The notes beneath the pieces were generated by a model, which was not told where the DNA came from, did not search any database, and saw nothing but the letters and a program-made list of their open reading frames with translations. A stretch of DNA of 64,000 bases from Ashinkailepas kermadecensis (lineage: Eukaryota > Arthropoda > Thecostraca > Neolepadidae), in assembly GCA_034440615.1 (NCBI GenBank), contig JAOTOM010004310.1, positions 1 to 64,000 on the forward strand. The letters run 5' to 3'. Positions 1 to 14,500 of the stretch are shown piece by piece (positions within the stretch are counted from its first letter, which is position 1; each line of letters starts with the position of its first letter). The position numbers and the translations under genes are program-made.

Positions 1-554
1 AGCTACCGCTGGTTTTGACTGATAAAATGTATTCGCCACTGTGCACCAGACTTAGCGTCCTCCCAAAATTAGAGAAAGACGAAACAGAACGGGTATCAAC
101 GAGTATTCTAGGTATGCCGATAATCCTGGAGCCGTTACAGAACATGTGAGTGTTCTTCTGTCAGCGATGGCGCGGCAGGTGGCTACCAGTTAACTAAACT
201 TTATATGGACAGGTGCAGTTATCACATGTTGTGCGACATGCACATCATATATAACACCCTGTGCAAGTATGGACAGGTGCAGGAAAGTTATCACATGTTG
301 TGCAACATGCACAGCATATATAACACCCTGTGCAAGTAGAGTATAGCAGAAAGATATGTGCTCATTGTTGCTATAGTTCAGAGCCCCATAAGTGGGCTAT
401 CAACACTGTCAATGGGGTGCTACAGCTACTTGTGCGCTACTAATGCAATCAGTGAGCTCCACATCCTTATAGGGCCAGCTATTGAAGCACTTGAACTGTT
501 CGTGTTGCTGTCAATTGCTGATGCTGTTGGTGAGGCGACAATGGCGCTACACAC
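1..554. other. GOPC intron at the left edge
   Basis: No exon was found on either strand. The stretch holds a tandem duplication of about 70 bp at 203-338 (two copies of a segment containing ATCACATGTTGTGC and CATATATAACACCCTG). The long open frame that crosses 358-822 is a shadow without family similarity. Confidence 0.6.
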
Positions 555-651
555 CGTGATGGACATGCCGAGACCCTCCTTGTCCGTCTTGCTGACGCGC
601 ACCACCCGCGGGCCGATGCTCTTCGGCTCTGGTGGTAGGTCACGCCACAGT
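555..651 (-). CDS. GOPC: GOPC exon 6, start of the PDZ domain
   Basis: Encodes [19 protein letters not shown] followed by [13 protein letters not shown] and stops at a GTGTGT donor. It matches the entry strand and carboxylate-binding loop region of the GOPC PDZ domain (IRKVLLLKEDHEGLGISIT). The next PDZ exon is not visible in bases 1-554 and should lie outside the window. The acceptor (CCCCCAG) is repeated in the satellite at about 640-1000. Confidence 0.9.
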
Positions 652-3600
652 CTGGGGGCACCAGGCCACGACCATGTCAGGTCACACCGGGTCACACTCT
701 ATGGGCACCAGGTCACGACCATGTCGGGTCACACCGGGTCACAATATGTGGGCACCAGGTCACGGCCACGTCAGGTCACACGGTCACAGTCTGGGGCACC
801 AGGCCACGACCAGGTCAGGTAACACCGGGTCAGTCTGGGGGCACCAGGTCACGACCATGTCAGGACATACAGGGTCACAGTCTGGGGCACCAGGCCACAA
901 CCATGTCAGGTCACACCGGGTCACAGTCTGGGGCACCAGGCCACGACCAGGTCAGGTCACACCGGGTCACAGTCTGGGGGCACCAAGTCACACCAAGACA
1001 CAGTTTGGGTATCAGAGCGGCAGTGGTCACCAGCCTGAGGGCGGATAACTGACTGAGATCCGGGTTAATGACCGGAACGTGTTGGTGGAGACCGCACCAA
1101 ACACAACCACAGCAGTGTTGTTGGTAGCTCTGCAGCTGACTGTGCTGATATTCATCAGGATAGTTATAACTTACAGAGCTGCCCTGTTGAGAAAAAAACG
1201 CTCATTCAACAGCAGGTTCAGCAAAGATTACATGGCGGCGTGAAGAGAAATGATTGAATGAAACGAGGCACCCACAAAATTCCTCAATACGGAAGGGACC
1301 CATGTGAAGGTCTGATCGGCTCCCACAAACAGTACAACACACAAGAACGGGTCGTCTCTGGCCTGTTAGAAGGCCTCTGTACTTGTAAGAAAGGCCTCTG
1401 TACTCGGTCTCCGCCACATTAATCAGACTGATCGGGACTTTGCAGCTGACCAGACCGCTGGAACTGACCTGACCTAGCTCGGTCACACCACACTGACTTG
1501 CTGCGACAGGCGCGCACCAGCGTCTTGTGACGGTGCAGCTGACCAGACCACTGCAACTGACCTGACCTAGCTCGGTCACACCACACTGACCTGCTGCGGA
1601 AGGCGCGCACCAGCGTCTTGTGACGGTGAAGCTGACCAGACCGCTGGAACTGACCTGACCTAGCTTGGTCACACCACACTGACCTGCTGCGGCAGGCGCG
1701 CACCAGCGTTTTGTGACGGTGAAGCTGGATCTCGGATTCGAGCTGAGCCCATAGCCGGCCGTGTTCAGGACCGTCCAGACCACGGCCCAACAGCTGGATC
1801 TGCTGGATCCTGCCGGGCAGACATCTTGTGCACTGGCCAAACACGCCATCGTACACTGAGCCAAAACACGCCATCGTACACTGAGCCAAAACACGCCATC
1901 GTACACTGAGCCAAAACACGCCATCGTACACTGAGCCAAAACACGCCATCGTACACTGAGCCAAAACACGCCATCGTACACTGAGCCGAGACACGTCACA
2001 GTGCACTGAGTCGGGATACATTACCAAACACTGAGTCGAGATGTGTCATGGTACATTGAATCGAGACACGCCACCGTACACTGAGTCGGGACACAACCGA
2101 ACACTGAGCCGGACTTGGACTAGTCCTGGAGAAACAGCTCACGGTAGCCAGAGGCGATGCTGGTGGAGGTAGGCTTGAAATGTGCGCGCTGTTATGACTG
2201 AGCGCTTGATATGTACATTACGCGTGACACCCACATCAGCTTTGCTATGTGCCCCATACGACCAAAACACCCCAGACAGCAATCAGCGTCGTGCCGCCAA
2301 CAACTGCAACGCAGCACTGTAAAATAGGTAGGCAAAACCCCGGACAGCTATAGTGATACAGTGCGGCTGGTGGGTGTGCTCGTGTACACTGAGCACAGCC
2401 AGTTGAGCTGCACCTGAGCCGGCCACCAGTCTCGGAGGAGACCGGTGACTGGTGGACCGCTCGCCAGGCAGCCAGCTCCCAAGCCATGTACAAAGAGAGC
2501 ACGGGGCACGCACCTGCCAGCCAGCTCCTTGTCCATGTATTTGGAGGCGAGTCTGCAGCCCACCAGCTCGCTCTGCAGACCGACGATGTAGGAGTTGAGC
2601 TGATGCACCTCGGCGCGCAGCAGTCGCAGCTCCGATAGCATCTTCTCCTCCCGCATCAAGTCTCGCCGCCGCAGGTACAGGTCAGAGTCCTGTACATAGG
2701 TCAGCCATAGGTCAGCCACGACTCAGAGAAGACACAGGTCACAGCAGCAGTGGGTCTCTGCATCAGAGCGGTCATCAGTAAGGTAATTAAGATACAAGGA
2801 TTAGCATCAGTGGTAGAGGCGGGTGAAAAGCGCGGGGACAACTCCATGGTCGACAGCACGGCGATGGTTTACTTCCGCAACGTTCGTGCCTTTTCGCTCA
2901 AGCTTCACCAGACGTATTTCGCTCATCGCATATTAAGCAGGGCAGCAACTACTCAGCATTTTAACATAAAACAGTCACTTTCAGGCATCCTAGACAATGA
3001 CATGACATGACAACATGACAATGTCTATGTACTATCGAAGTCAGGCAAGTTGTTCATATTATTTAGGAATAAAATGGACTGAAAAATATGCAGCAATCAT
3101 GTAAATCTCAATTTATATGCTACTCGATAAATCTACTCAATCTACCCAAACGCAAAATTTCGAAACTTTACAGAATTCGGTCACAGCATATTCGAAACCC
3201 TGCAGATAAAAAAAGTCGAGAGCATAGTGGTCGCTAGGTTCTTCAATAAAGTGGCTCCACCAAGTGCACAGAAGCCTTTATCAAATAGAACACAGGTACA
3301 GCTGGTACTCCGGTTAAGAAAAACCCCACCGTGTAGAGAGAAGGACATTTTTATCCCACTCCGGAGAGTTGGCAGCCCATGGGACACTCACCAGCTTCTT
3401 CATGATGGTGTCCGAGTCGGCGGTAGCAGCTGTCTGCTTGTGCAGCTGCAGCTGAGTGCTGTGCAGCTGCAGCAGGAGCTCCTTCATCTCCTTCTGCATC
3501 ACCATACGCGCCGCCTCGGCCTCCTGCAGCTCGTCACGCACCTGCACCAGCGCCGCCTGCCGGCCAGACCGAGACTGCGTGAGAGCCGCCCACTGACCAG

Positions 3601-5503
3601 TGGACACAGGCGAGCACATCCTGATCCTGACGTAACCGCAGCTGGTGCCGAACCTCTGCTGCGGTACCCCCGCCTGCCGGCCAGACCGAGACTGCGAACC
3701 GAGTGAGAGCCGCCCACTGACCAGTGGACACAGGCGAGCACATCCTGATCCTGACGCAACCGCAGCTGGTGCCGAAACTGCTGCGCTGCCGAACAGAGGA
3801 GCTGCGCGAGAGCCGCCCACTGACCAGTGGACACAGGCGAGCAATCCTGATCCTGACGAATCGCGTGGGCCAACCCCGCCTGCCGGCCAGACCGAGACTG
3901 CGTGAGAGCCGCCCACTGACCAGTGGACACAGGCGAGCACATCCTGATCCTGACGCAACCGCAGCTGGTGCCGAACCTGCGACGGTTCCTCCGGTGGAGA
4001 CAGCGGAGGCATACCCTGTTAGCATATGCGCTGAGCGACAGCGAGTATCCTAACAGCCGTCTTTAGCAGCGCGGGGAATAGTCAAGGTAGTCGCATTCTG
4101 CGATTGGGTCGCAGCACATAATAGCGTAGTCCAGCAAGGGCTGAGGCGGTGCAGAAGTGGTGGGGTGGCAGATGGGCGTGGTCTATGGTATGCACTAGCT
4201 CCGCCTATCGCTGCCAGAGCAACGCTAGCTGAAGACATCAGAGGCGGATAAGATCGCTGCTGGCACCGGCAAAGCCCGTTAGGTATCAAATCCCAATTCC
4301 ATCTTAGGATGAGCGGTCATAACTAATACCTCCAAACAATATCATACACGTCCAAACCAATATCATGCATACATAATGCTGTATCGAACATTCGAACTAC
4401 AAGCTACGGAAGCTGTCATTCTCCACTATTCTGGCTATCATCCTGTCATCATTACAAACTGCGACAAACACCGAAAACGGTGCACCTAATAATTATCAGT
4501 CACACAGAAAAATAGCTTTTGTCACCAAAAACCCTGCGCAAGCATGTGCGTACTGGTACGATGCAGTTCCCATCAATTCAATTCCAATGTTTGCCGAGTG
4601 GTTAACTCATGAACAATGTGTATCATGTGCCGAAAATATCTTTAGACAACCCCTGACCATATACATTACAGCATACGCCTTATGCTTCAGAATATACATC
4701 TTCCAATGCATCACGACTTGCTAGTTCGGTAAAAGGAAATAAACAAGTTTTTGTTGGTTAATCTAATATCGAAAAGATTTCTCGTGATCACTTGATAAAA
4801 AGAACTAAGGAAATAAAACTGAATAATCATATTCAAAGATAAGCGAAAAATAATTTTCAACACATGTATGTACGCGGTACCGGTTTTGAGCTCAGTAGTC
4901 TTTTGTCCGTCAGTACCCCTCCACTTGGTAAAACCATTACGCAGTTAAAACCATTACGCAGTTGATAAAAGTGTGTCAACCCTTGCAAATCCTATAGAGG
5001 ACTGGAAGGCATTTATCGTCATGAAAAATATAAATTTTCCTTAATTTGTCGCACGAAAAGACTAACAAATAGGGGAAATTATTGCGCAATAACCTTCGCG
5101 CAGTGCCCGCCAAGTCACCTCCAACGTTTTCTGTGAACAACGCGATTTATCGGGCACTTCAAATAAGTTGCAATCTGTGACACGAAACAAAACTTTTCCA
5201 CGACTCTGCATCCAAGTGTCATCTCTCTTCCTCACAAGTCATCTCCGAAAATTAGCATGTTCTGTCGTCATGTATTGCATGTCTCGTACCGAGACCACAC
5301 CGTTGTGCAATGTTTTCACCTCCATAGAAGACTATCATAGCTCCACAGAGACCAGCGTTAGTTAGTTGTTGGGCTTTAGGGCGCGTCGACCAGACCAGAG
5401 ACCAGCGTGCCCAGCAGCCCGCGAGAGCAGCGTCAGCACCACCGGCTGCAACGCCAACACAGGCTCAAATGTGAACCATCAAGTTCATGCATATATACGC
5501 AAA

Positions 5504-5583
<80 letters not shown>

Positions 5584-8500
5584 AATGTATGTATGTATGT
5601 ATGTATGTATGTATGTATGTATGTATGTATGTATGTATGTATGTATGTATGTATGTATGTATATACATAGATACAAACATATTTGCGCGAGATCAAACCA
5701 GAACACATGATAGCCAACTCGAAATCAGCTGCACCACGGCCGGTGGAGCTATGACAGCGCCCGCAAAAGTGCAGTCACCAGGGGATCGGTAATTTTTATG
5801 TGAGCATCGGAGGCTCAGCAACGGCAGCTGCCGGCACGCTTTGAAGTGGCATTGCCGATGAAACAGCGCGCCATCTCACGACGAGCGGTGCGGCGTCGAG
5901 AGACGGCGGCGGCGGCGGCGCAAAAAGGCGCACCTGTCATCACGCGCCGGAAATACGCGACAGCTGCTGGCTCGGAGACGGCCCGCGGCCGGCGATACCA
6001 CGCCTAGGTACGGCACCGATCCAGCCGGCCACGGTACAACGCCTCGTGCACACTAGCTGGGAGTGGGATCACCAGGGCACAGGGCCGTCCGACCACGATA
6101 TAACGCCTCGTGTACGCTAGTTGGGAGTGGGATCACCAGAGCACGGCACCGTCCGACCAGCTCACAGCACTACAGCTTCTGCACTATCTGGGGTGCCGGG
6201 TGTCACACAAGGCACGCACACACCGCGAACTCGGCATGAGACGAGGCTCGTGTGCCTCGCACGTATCCGATCGGACGGATGTCAGAGGCACACTGTGGCC
6301 GGCGGCCGGGACCGTCAGCCCCTGAGCAGTCGCTCAGAGTCGCCACAACACCCGCCGGCACAGGCGGCTGGTGGGAATCCCACGGCAGGCCGGCACGTGT
6401 CCGCCAGAGCGCGCTGCCAGCCCGGCGCGTCCAGTAAACAGACGGGCAGCCAGTGACGGCGTGACAGCAGGCGCGCGCGTGTGTGTGTGTGCGAGTGTTT
6501 GAGCGGAGAAGGCAGGAGACGTGGCGGTAACTGGCACCATGTAACCGCCGCCGCAGCCATAGCGATGGCGATCACCGTCTGTGCCCTGGTGGCCGCTACT
6601 GTGCTGGCCGGCCTGAAGACAGATGTCACCACAGCCCAGCCGGTCGGCCACACCTCCGAACAGGTCAGTTCGGCCACACAGGGCAGGTCAGTCCGGCCAT
6701 ACAGGGCAGGCCAGCCCAGCCACACAGGACAGGTCAGCCCAGTCATACAGGGCAGGTCAGCCCGCAGCCCGGCCACACAGGGCAGGTCAGCCTGGCACGA
6801 ACTGGCTTAGGCCGGGTTAGACCAGTCGACCAGCCCCGGTCACACCCACGCTGCGGTTCAGTCTTGGGGCCGACGCGGTCCCATCATACAGTGTACTTGA
6901 AAACACGCAGCGAACGGGCGTTTCAGGCGGAAACCGCCGACTACTTTGTCCACGGACACAACACTGATCTGAAATGCGCGTCAGGTAAAACACATGGATC
7001 GTGAACTTTTAGGGGCATGGGCATTAAAAACTCTTATTGCCATTAGCATACTAACGAAATTCAAAACACAAATGTTACTTCATTGCTGCTGTTCATGCTG
7101 ACACCGAATCCATGTTTCTTGTTCTTTGATTGTTGTCAGGTCAAGGGAACATCCCGTCATGCTACAGAACATCCCAGGCTAACCTAGGAACATCAGGCTG
7201 TACCTCGGATAGGTGTAGGACCAACCTACTTGTTTAACTGCATGCAAGATGATTTCTGAGTTCACACCCACCGTGAATCTTTATCTCGTTTGTATTAGAA
7301 GTTCACAAAAGCCTTAGCAGGATCACCCAGTATGTGTACGACCGGATTTCCTCCATTGCTTTCTTATTTTGTTCCCATGTTCGAGACGACAGACCACACA
7401 GTCGGTCACCGCACGACCTCCCCCCTCCCCCCCCTCCCGGCGGACAGGAAGGGTTTCACGACACAGCCACGCCACGCCCGGCGAATTCCAGGAACTGGAA
7501 CAGTTTATGCGTGAAGTCCAAACACATGGCCATGTGGCAGCAGTTCAGTTGTCTCAGTTGGTGACTGTGTGGAGTTAGGGTGGAGGTAGATCTGACATCT
7601 GACAGAGATAGAGGAGACATATAGAGGATAGATAGAGATAGAGGTAGATCTGACATCGCCTCACCGCTGGACAGGGTTAGGTAGATCTGACATGGAGGTA
7701 GATCTGACATCGCCTCACCGCTGGACAGGGTTAGATTCAGTGGCGTAGCTAACATTTGGTCCTGGGGAGCAAGCATCTGAAGAGGGGCCCCTACTTTTCC
7801 GAAACTGACTGCCAGACCGTCACACTGTCACTGACCACACCACAGCGATCAGACCTCATACAGCCACTGACCACACCGCAGCGGTCAGACCGTCACACTG
7901 CCACTGACCACACCACAGCGGTCAGACCGTCACACTGCCACTGACCACACCACAGCGGTCAGACCGTCACACTGCCACTGACCACACCACAGTGGTCAGA
8001 CCGTCACACTGTCACTGGCCACACCACAGTGGTCAGACAGTCACACTGCCACTGACCACACCACAGCGGTCAGACCGTCACTGTTACTGACCACACCACA
8101 ATGGTCAGACCGTCACACTGCCACTGACCACACCAGTGGTCAGACCGTCACACTGTCATTGACCACACCACAGCGGTCAGACCGTCACACTGCCACTGAC
8201 CACACCACAGTGGTCAGACCGTCACACTGTCACTGGCCACACCACAGCGGTCAGACCGTACTACCGTCACTGACCACACCACAGCGGTCAGACCGTCACA
8301 CTGCCACTGCCACACCACAGCGGTAGACCCACACTGTCACTGACCACACCACAGCGGTCAGACCGTCACACTGCCACTGACCACACCACAGCGGTCAGAC
8401 CGTCACACTGTCACTGACCACACCACAGCGGTCAGACCATCACACTGCCACTGACCACACCACAGCGGTCAGACCGTCACACTGCCACTGACCACACCAC

Positions 8501-11500
8501 AGCGGTCAGACCGTCACACTGTCATTGACCACACCACAGCGGTCAGACCATCACACTGCCACTGACTACACCACAGTGGTCAGACCGTCACACTGCCACT
8601 GACCACAGCGGTTAGACAGTCATACTGCCACTGACCATACCACAGCGGTCAGACCGTCACACCGTCACTGACCACACCACAACGGTCAGACCGTCACACT
8701 GCCACTGACCACACCACAGCGGTCAGACCGTCACACTGCCACTGACCACACCACAGCGGTCAGACCGTCACACTGCCACTGACCACACCACAGCGGTCAG
8801 ACCGTCACACTGCCACTGACCACACCACAGCGGTCAGACCGTCACACTGTCATTGACCACACCACAGCGGTCAGACCGTCACACTGCCACTGGCCACACC
8901 ACAACGGTCAGACCGTCACACTGCCACTGACCACACCACAGCAGTCAGACCGTCACACTGCCACTGACCACCACAGCGGTCAGACCGTCATACTGCCACT
9001 GACCACACCACAGCGGTCAGACCGTCACACTGTCATTGACCACACCACAGCGGTCAGACCGTCACACTGCCACTGGCCACACCACAGCGATCAGACCGTC
9101 ACACTGCCACTGACCACACCACAGCGATCAGACCGTCACACTGCCACTGGCCACAGCGGTCAGACAGTTATACTGCCACTGACCACACCACAGCGATCAG
9201 ACCGTCACACTGTCACTGGCCACACCACAGCGATCAGACCGTCACACTGCCACTGGCCACAGCGGTCAGACAGTTATACTGCCACTGACCACACCACAGC
9301 GATCAGACCGTCACACTGCCACTGACCACAGCGGTCAGACAGTTATACTGCCACTGACCACACCACAGCGATCAGACCGTCACACTGTCACTGGCCACAC
9401 CACAGCGATCAGACCGTCACACTGCCACTGGCCACAGCGGTCAGATCGTCACACTGCCACTGGCCACACCACAGCGGTCAAACCGTCACACTGCCACTGA
9501 CCACACCACAGCGATCAGACCGTCACACTGCCACTGGCCACACCACAGCGGTCAGACCATCACACTGCCACTGGCCACAGCGGTCAGACCGTCACACTGC
9601 CACTGGCCACACCACAGTGGTCAGACCGTCACACTGTCACTGGCCACACCACAGCGGTCAGACCGTCACACTGCCACTGACCATACCACAGCGGTCAGAC
9701 CGTCACACTGCCACTGACCACACCACAGCGGTCAGACCGTCACACTGCCACTGACCACAGCGGTCAGACAGTTATACTGCCACTGACCACACCACAGCGG
9801 TCAGACCGTCACACTGCCACTGACCACACCACAGCGGTCAGACCGTCACACTGCCACTGACCACACCACAGCGGTCAGACCGTCACACTGCCACTGACTA
9901 CACCACAGCGGTCAGACCGTCACACTGCCACTGACCACACCACAGCGGTCAGACCGTCACACTGCCACTGACCACACCACAGCGGTCAGACCGTCACACT
10001 GCCATTGACCACACCACAGCGGTCAGACCGTCACACTGCCACTGACCACACCACAACGGTCAGACCGTCACACTGTCATTGACCACACCACAGCGGTCAG
10101 ACCGTCACACTGCCACTGACCACACCACAACGGTCAGACCGTCACACTGTCATTGACCACACCACAGCGGTCAGACCGTCACACTGCCACTGCGCCACAG
10201 CGGTCAGACCGTCACACTGTCACTGACTACACCACAGCGGTCAGACCGTCACACTGCCACTGACCACACCACAGCGGTCAGACCGTCACACTGCCACTGG
10301 CCACACCACAGCGGTCAGACCGTCACACTGCCACTGACCACACCACAGCGGTCAGACCGTCACACTGCCACTGACCACACCACAGCGGTCAGACAGTCAT
10401 ACTGCCACTGACCACACCACAGCGGTCAGACCGTCACACTGCCACTGGCCACAGCGGTCAGACCGTCACACTGCCACTGACCACACCACAGCGGTCAGAC
10501 CGTCACACTGCCACTGACCACACCACAGCGGTCAGACCGTCACACTGTCACTGGCCACACCACAGCGGTCAGACCGTCACACTGCCACTGACCACACCAC
10601 AGCGGTCAGACCGTCACACTGCCACTGACCACACCACAGCGGTCAGACCATCACACTGCCACTGGCCACAGCGGTCAGACCGTCACACTGCCACTGACCA
10701 CACCACAGCGGTCAGACCGTCACACTGCCACTGACCACACCACAGCGGTCAGACCGTCACACTGTCACTGGCCACACCACAGCGGTCAGACCGTCACACT
10801 GCCACTGACCACACCACAGCGGTCAGACCGTCACACTGCCACTGACCACACCACAACGGTCAGACCGTCACACTGTCATTGACCACACCACAGCGGTCAG
10901 ACCGTCACACTGTCACTGACCACACCACAGTGGTCAGACCGTCACACTGTCACTGACCACACCACAGCGGTCAGACCGTCACACTGTCACTGACCACACC
11001 ACAGCGGTCAGACCGTCACACTGCCACTGACCATACCACAGCGGTCAGACCGTCACACTGCCACTGACCACACCACAGCGGTCAGACCGTCACACTGTCA
11101 CTGACCACACCACAGCGGTCAGACCGTCACACTGCCACTGACCACACCACAGCGGTCAGGCCGTCAGATCGTCATGCTGTCATACGTTTGGCTCACGGCG
11201 CTGACCCGAATAAGACTGGGCGGCTGGGCACCCCTGACCAGGGGTGGATGTCCCCACGCAATGGGGGAACGGAGCCCTTTTGATGGGACAAAAGTGACAC
11301 TATTCCGACCTCGCGCTTTCCACTAATGCTCCTCACCACAGGTCGTCCGACAGCACAGCGCTAAGCGTCAGAGCCGAGTAATATCGCGTCGGAGTTATGT
11401 CAGCTAAACAGTTGGGTTCAGTCTTCAATCATAGCGGGCAATGTTTACATGGCAGCAGTTGGACAAGCATTGACAGCGCGATGCATACTATTGGGCTAAC

Positions 11501-14500
11501 AACGCAATCTGACTTGCTCATATCGTGAAGGACATTTTTCGTGTGACTAAGTTAATTATGGCTTGTCAAAACTTGTCTCGATGTGTTCGAGCAGCTGGTC
11601 TGCCATATCACGGACCACGATTATCTGTAGTTCCTCGGTAATTCAGATCCATTGATGCTTTCACCTCTTCTGACCAACTAAAGGAAACAGAAACATGTGC
11701 ACAGGCTACGACGAGGTTGGAACGAAAATGTTGGGGAAAATGGAGAGAAAAAAAACGGATGATTAGTTCTTGCAAATCATGTAAGGCAGAAAACGTCAGG
11801 TCATTAAGAATTCCACCGATTTAGTATCACAGAGGCGCAAATATGTCACAATTAATGACTTCTCAGCAGAGAACCAGTATAAAGCGTGCCTTTCACTATG
11901 TAAACGTCCAGTCGAAATCTGTGCATGGGCATTGTCATATCCAGATGACCTCGGGTGGCGAGTGACTGCCTTCGTCGTTAGTTAGTCATTACGGTTTTTT
12001 GCTGCATCAACTGCACTGGTTGTACAGCACCCTAGTGCCTTCGTCGTCCGACCGTGCACCAGCCGGTGTCAGGCACTGACCATTCGTTGGTGTCAGGCAC
12101 TGACCGTCCCTGGCGTCAGGCACTGACCGTCCCCCGGTGTCAGGCACTGACCGTCCCCCGGTGTCAGGCACTGATCGTTCCCTGGTGTCAGGCACTGATC
12201 GTTCCCTGGTGTCAGGCACTGACCGTCCCCCGGTGTCAGGCATTGACCATTCCCTGGTGTCGGGCACTGACCGTCCCTGGCGTCAGGCACTGACCGTCCC
12301 CCGGTGTCAGGCACTGACCGTCATAATGCTGCGCCGTACGAGACCGCAACGTGTGGAGCACCGACAGAGGGTTGTTCATCGCCAGGGCGCCCACACCAAC
12401 GGTTCTCAGATCGGACTGACATTTCGCTTGCAGTTGCTTGAAGTCCTAGGGCGATTTTCAACCGTTGTATTTCCCCGGATACACCCCTATATACACTATA
12501 AGACGGGAAACTTACCCCTAGACCACTCGTCCCCTCTGTAGACAGCTAAATGAGTGTCAAAGATGTACATTATGTTATGTGCCTACGATACGAACAAAAA
12601 CATCACATTTTGTAATGAAACAGTAATGCGATAGTTTGCCATCAATAAAGCTTGCAGACCAATCTATGCAAATAGAGGACTCGTCACCAACACCGCATAT
12701 GCATAACGGCACTTGTCTTAATTGCTGTGAAGAAAATTGCACATAAGGAAACTAATGACCGTCAAATATAACGAGGGTAGTGCTGCGTAGCTGCCGACAC
12801 AGCACGAAGGAAAACCAGTGTGGTCTGGAATCGTCTCCGTCCGCCACTGTTAATAAACAGTGGCCTTAAACAGCTCGGCAACAGCATCCTACACTGGGCA
12901 GACGTATGACGGCCTAGAGTGTTCTTGTGCAGCAGGCGACAGCTGGTGGCCGTGCCAACTGACGAGTTGGGGGTGGGGGTGTTCTTGTGCAGCAGGCGAC
13001 GGCTGGTGGCCGCGACACTGACGGGTTTGGGGGGGGGGGGGGTGTGTTCTTGTGCAGCAGGCGACGGATGGTGGCCGCGACAACTGACGGGTTTGGGGGG
13101 GGGGGGAGGGTGTGTTCTTGTGCAGCAGGCGACGGATGGTGGCCGCGACACTGACGGGTTTGGGGGGGGGAGGGTGTGTTCTTGTGCAGCAGGCGACGGC
13201 TGGTGGCCGCGACAACTGACGGGTTTGGGGGGGGGGGTGTGTTCTTGTGCAGCAGGCGACGGCTGGTGGCCGTGCCAACTGACGAGTTGGGGGTGGGGGT
13301 GTTCTTGTGCAGCAGGCGACGGCTGGTGGCCGCGACAACTGACGAGTTGATAGTCCGCGATGGCCAATGATCGGATTAACTATGTGCACATGCAATAGCT
13401 GGCGGATTTACAGACCGCGGTTCGTAAAGGCTTAAGCCATCATCAGGTCATCGTGATGTAAAATGTCAAGGGGGCGGAGTGAAAGGGACTGGATCACGCT
13501 TCCCCTTGGCAGATAAATTTTGTTTTCCCACCCGGTACAAATACGAAGTTCAGGGAATCTAGTTAGTCTGTACCTGCACCCTTTCGTCAACTGATGAATA
13601 CGACCGCATGGCCTTGCTGGGATCACCGGCTTGTATCCAGCATGTTGTGACCGATTGGATGGTCCGTGTGACAGTGAATGGAGTTGCAATCCCAACCAAC
13701 CAACCAACCAACCAGTCAATCAATCAAGTAATCAGTCAGTCACTCAGTCAGCCAATAATCAATAAATCATCTAGTCTAGTCAATCAATCAATTCAACTCT
13801 ACTTGTTGGCAGGGTTTTTCGTGTGTGCTGTGGCTGACCAGCAGTCCATGCGACAGTCGCTGCGTCGGGTGGCCGGCTGACTGAGCGACAGTTATCATTC
13901 TGGGTGGGAGACTGACGGTCTGTCCGTGTGACAGTTGCTACACTGGGTGACTGACTAAGCCCGTCTGCGTGTGACGGTTGCTGCGCTGGATGGCTGACTA
14001 AGTCCGTCTGCGTGTGACAGTTGCTGCGCTGGGGGCTGACTAAGTCCGTCTGCGTGTGACGGTTGCTGCGCTGGGGGCTGACTAAGTCCGTCTGCGTGTG
14101 ACGGTTGCTGCGCTGGATGGCTAACTAAGTCCGTCTGCGTGTGACAGTTGCTGCGCTGGGGGCTGACTAAGTCCGTCTGCGTGTGACGGTTGCTACACTG
14201 GGTGACTGACTAAGCCCGTCTGCGTGTGACGGTTGCTGCGCTGGATGGCTGACTAAGTCCGTCTGCGTGTGACAGTTGCTGCGCTGGGGCTAACTAAGTC
14301 CGTTGCGTGTGACAGTTGCTGCGCTGGGGGCTGACTAAGTCCGTCTGCGTGTGACGGTTGCTACACTGGGTGACTGACTAAGCCCGTCTGCGTGTGACGG
14401 TTGCTGCGCTGGGGGCTGACTAAGTCCGTCTGTGTGTGACAGTTGCTGCGCTTGGTGGCGGACCGTCTCTCTGACCTGGACGCCAGGCGGCAGGGTCACC

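Noticed and set aside
5433..5792. Tyrosine/isoleucine/cysteine-valine repeat proteins
   Set aside because: Translation of the AT/TG/TATG microsatellite.
7738..7760. Left end of a CAGTGGCGTAGCTA-type DNA element
   Set aside because: This end motif is common in MITEs, but no matching right end or target duplication was found before the satellite.
7800..11165. CRISPR-like array
   Set aside because: Units are contiguous 37-bp repeats without unique spacers, in an animal genome.
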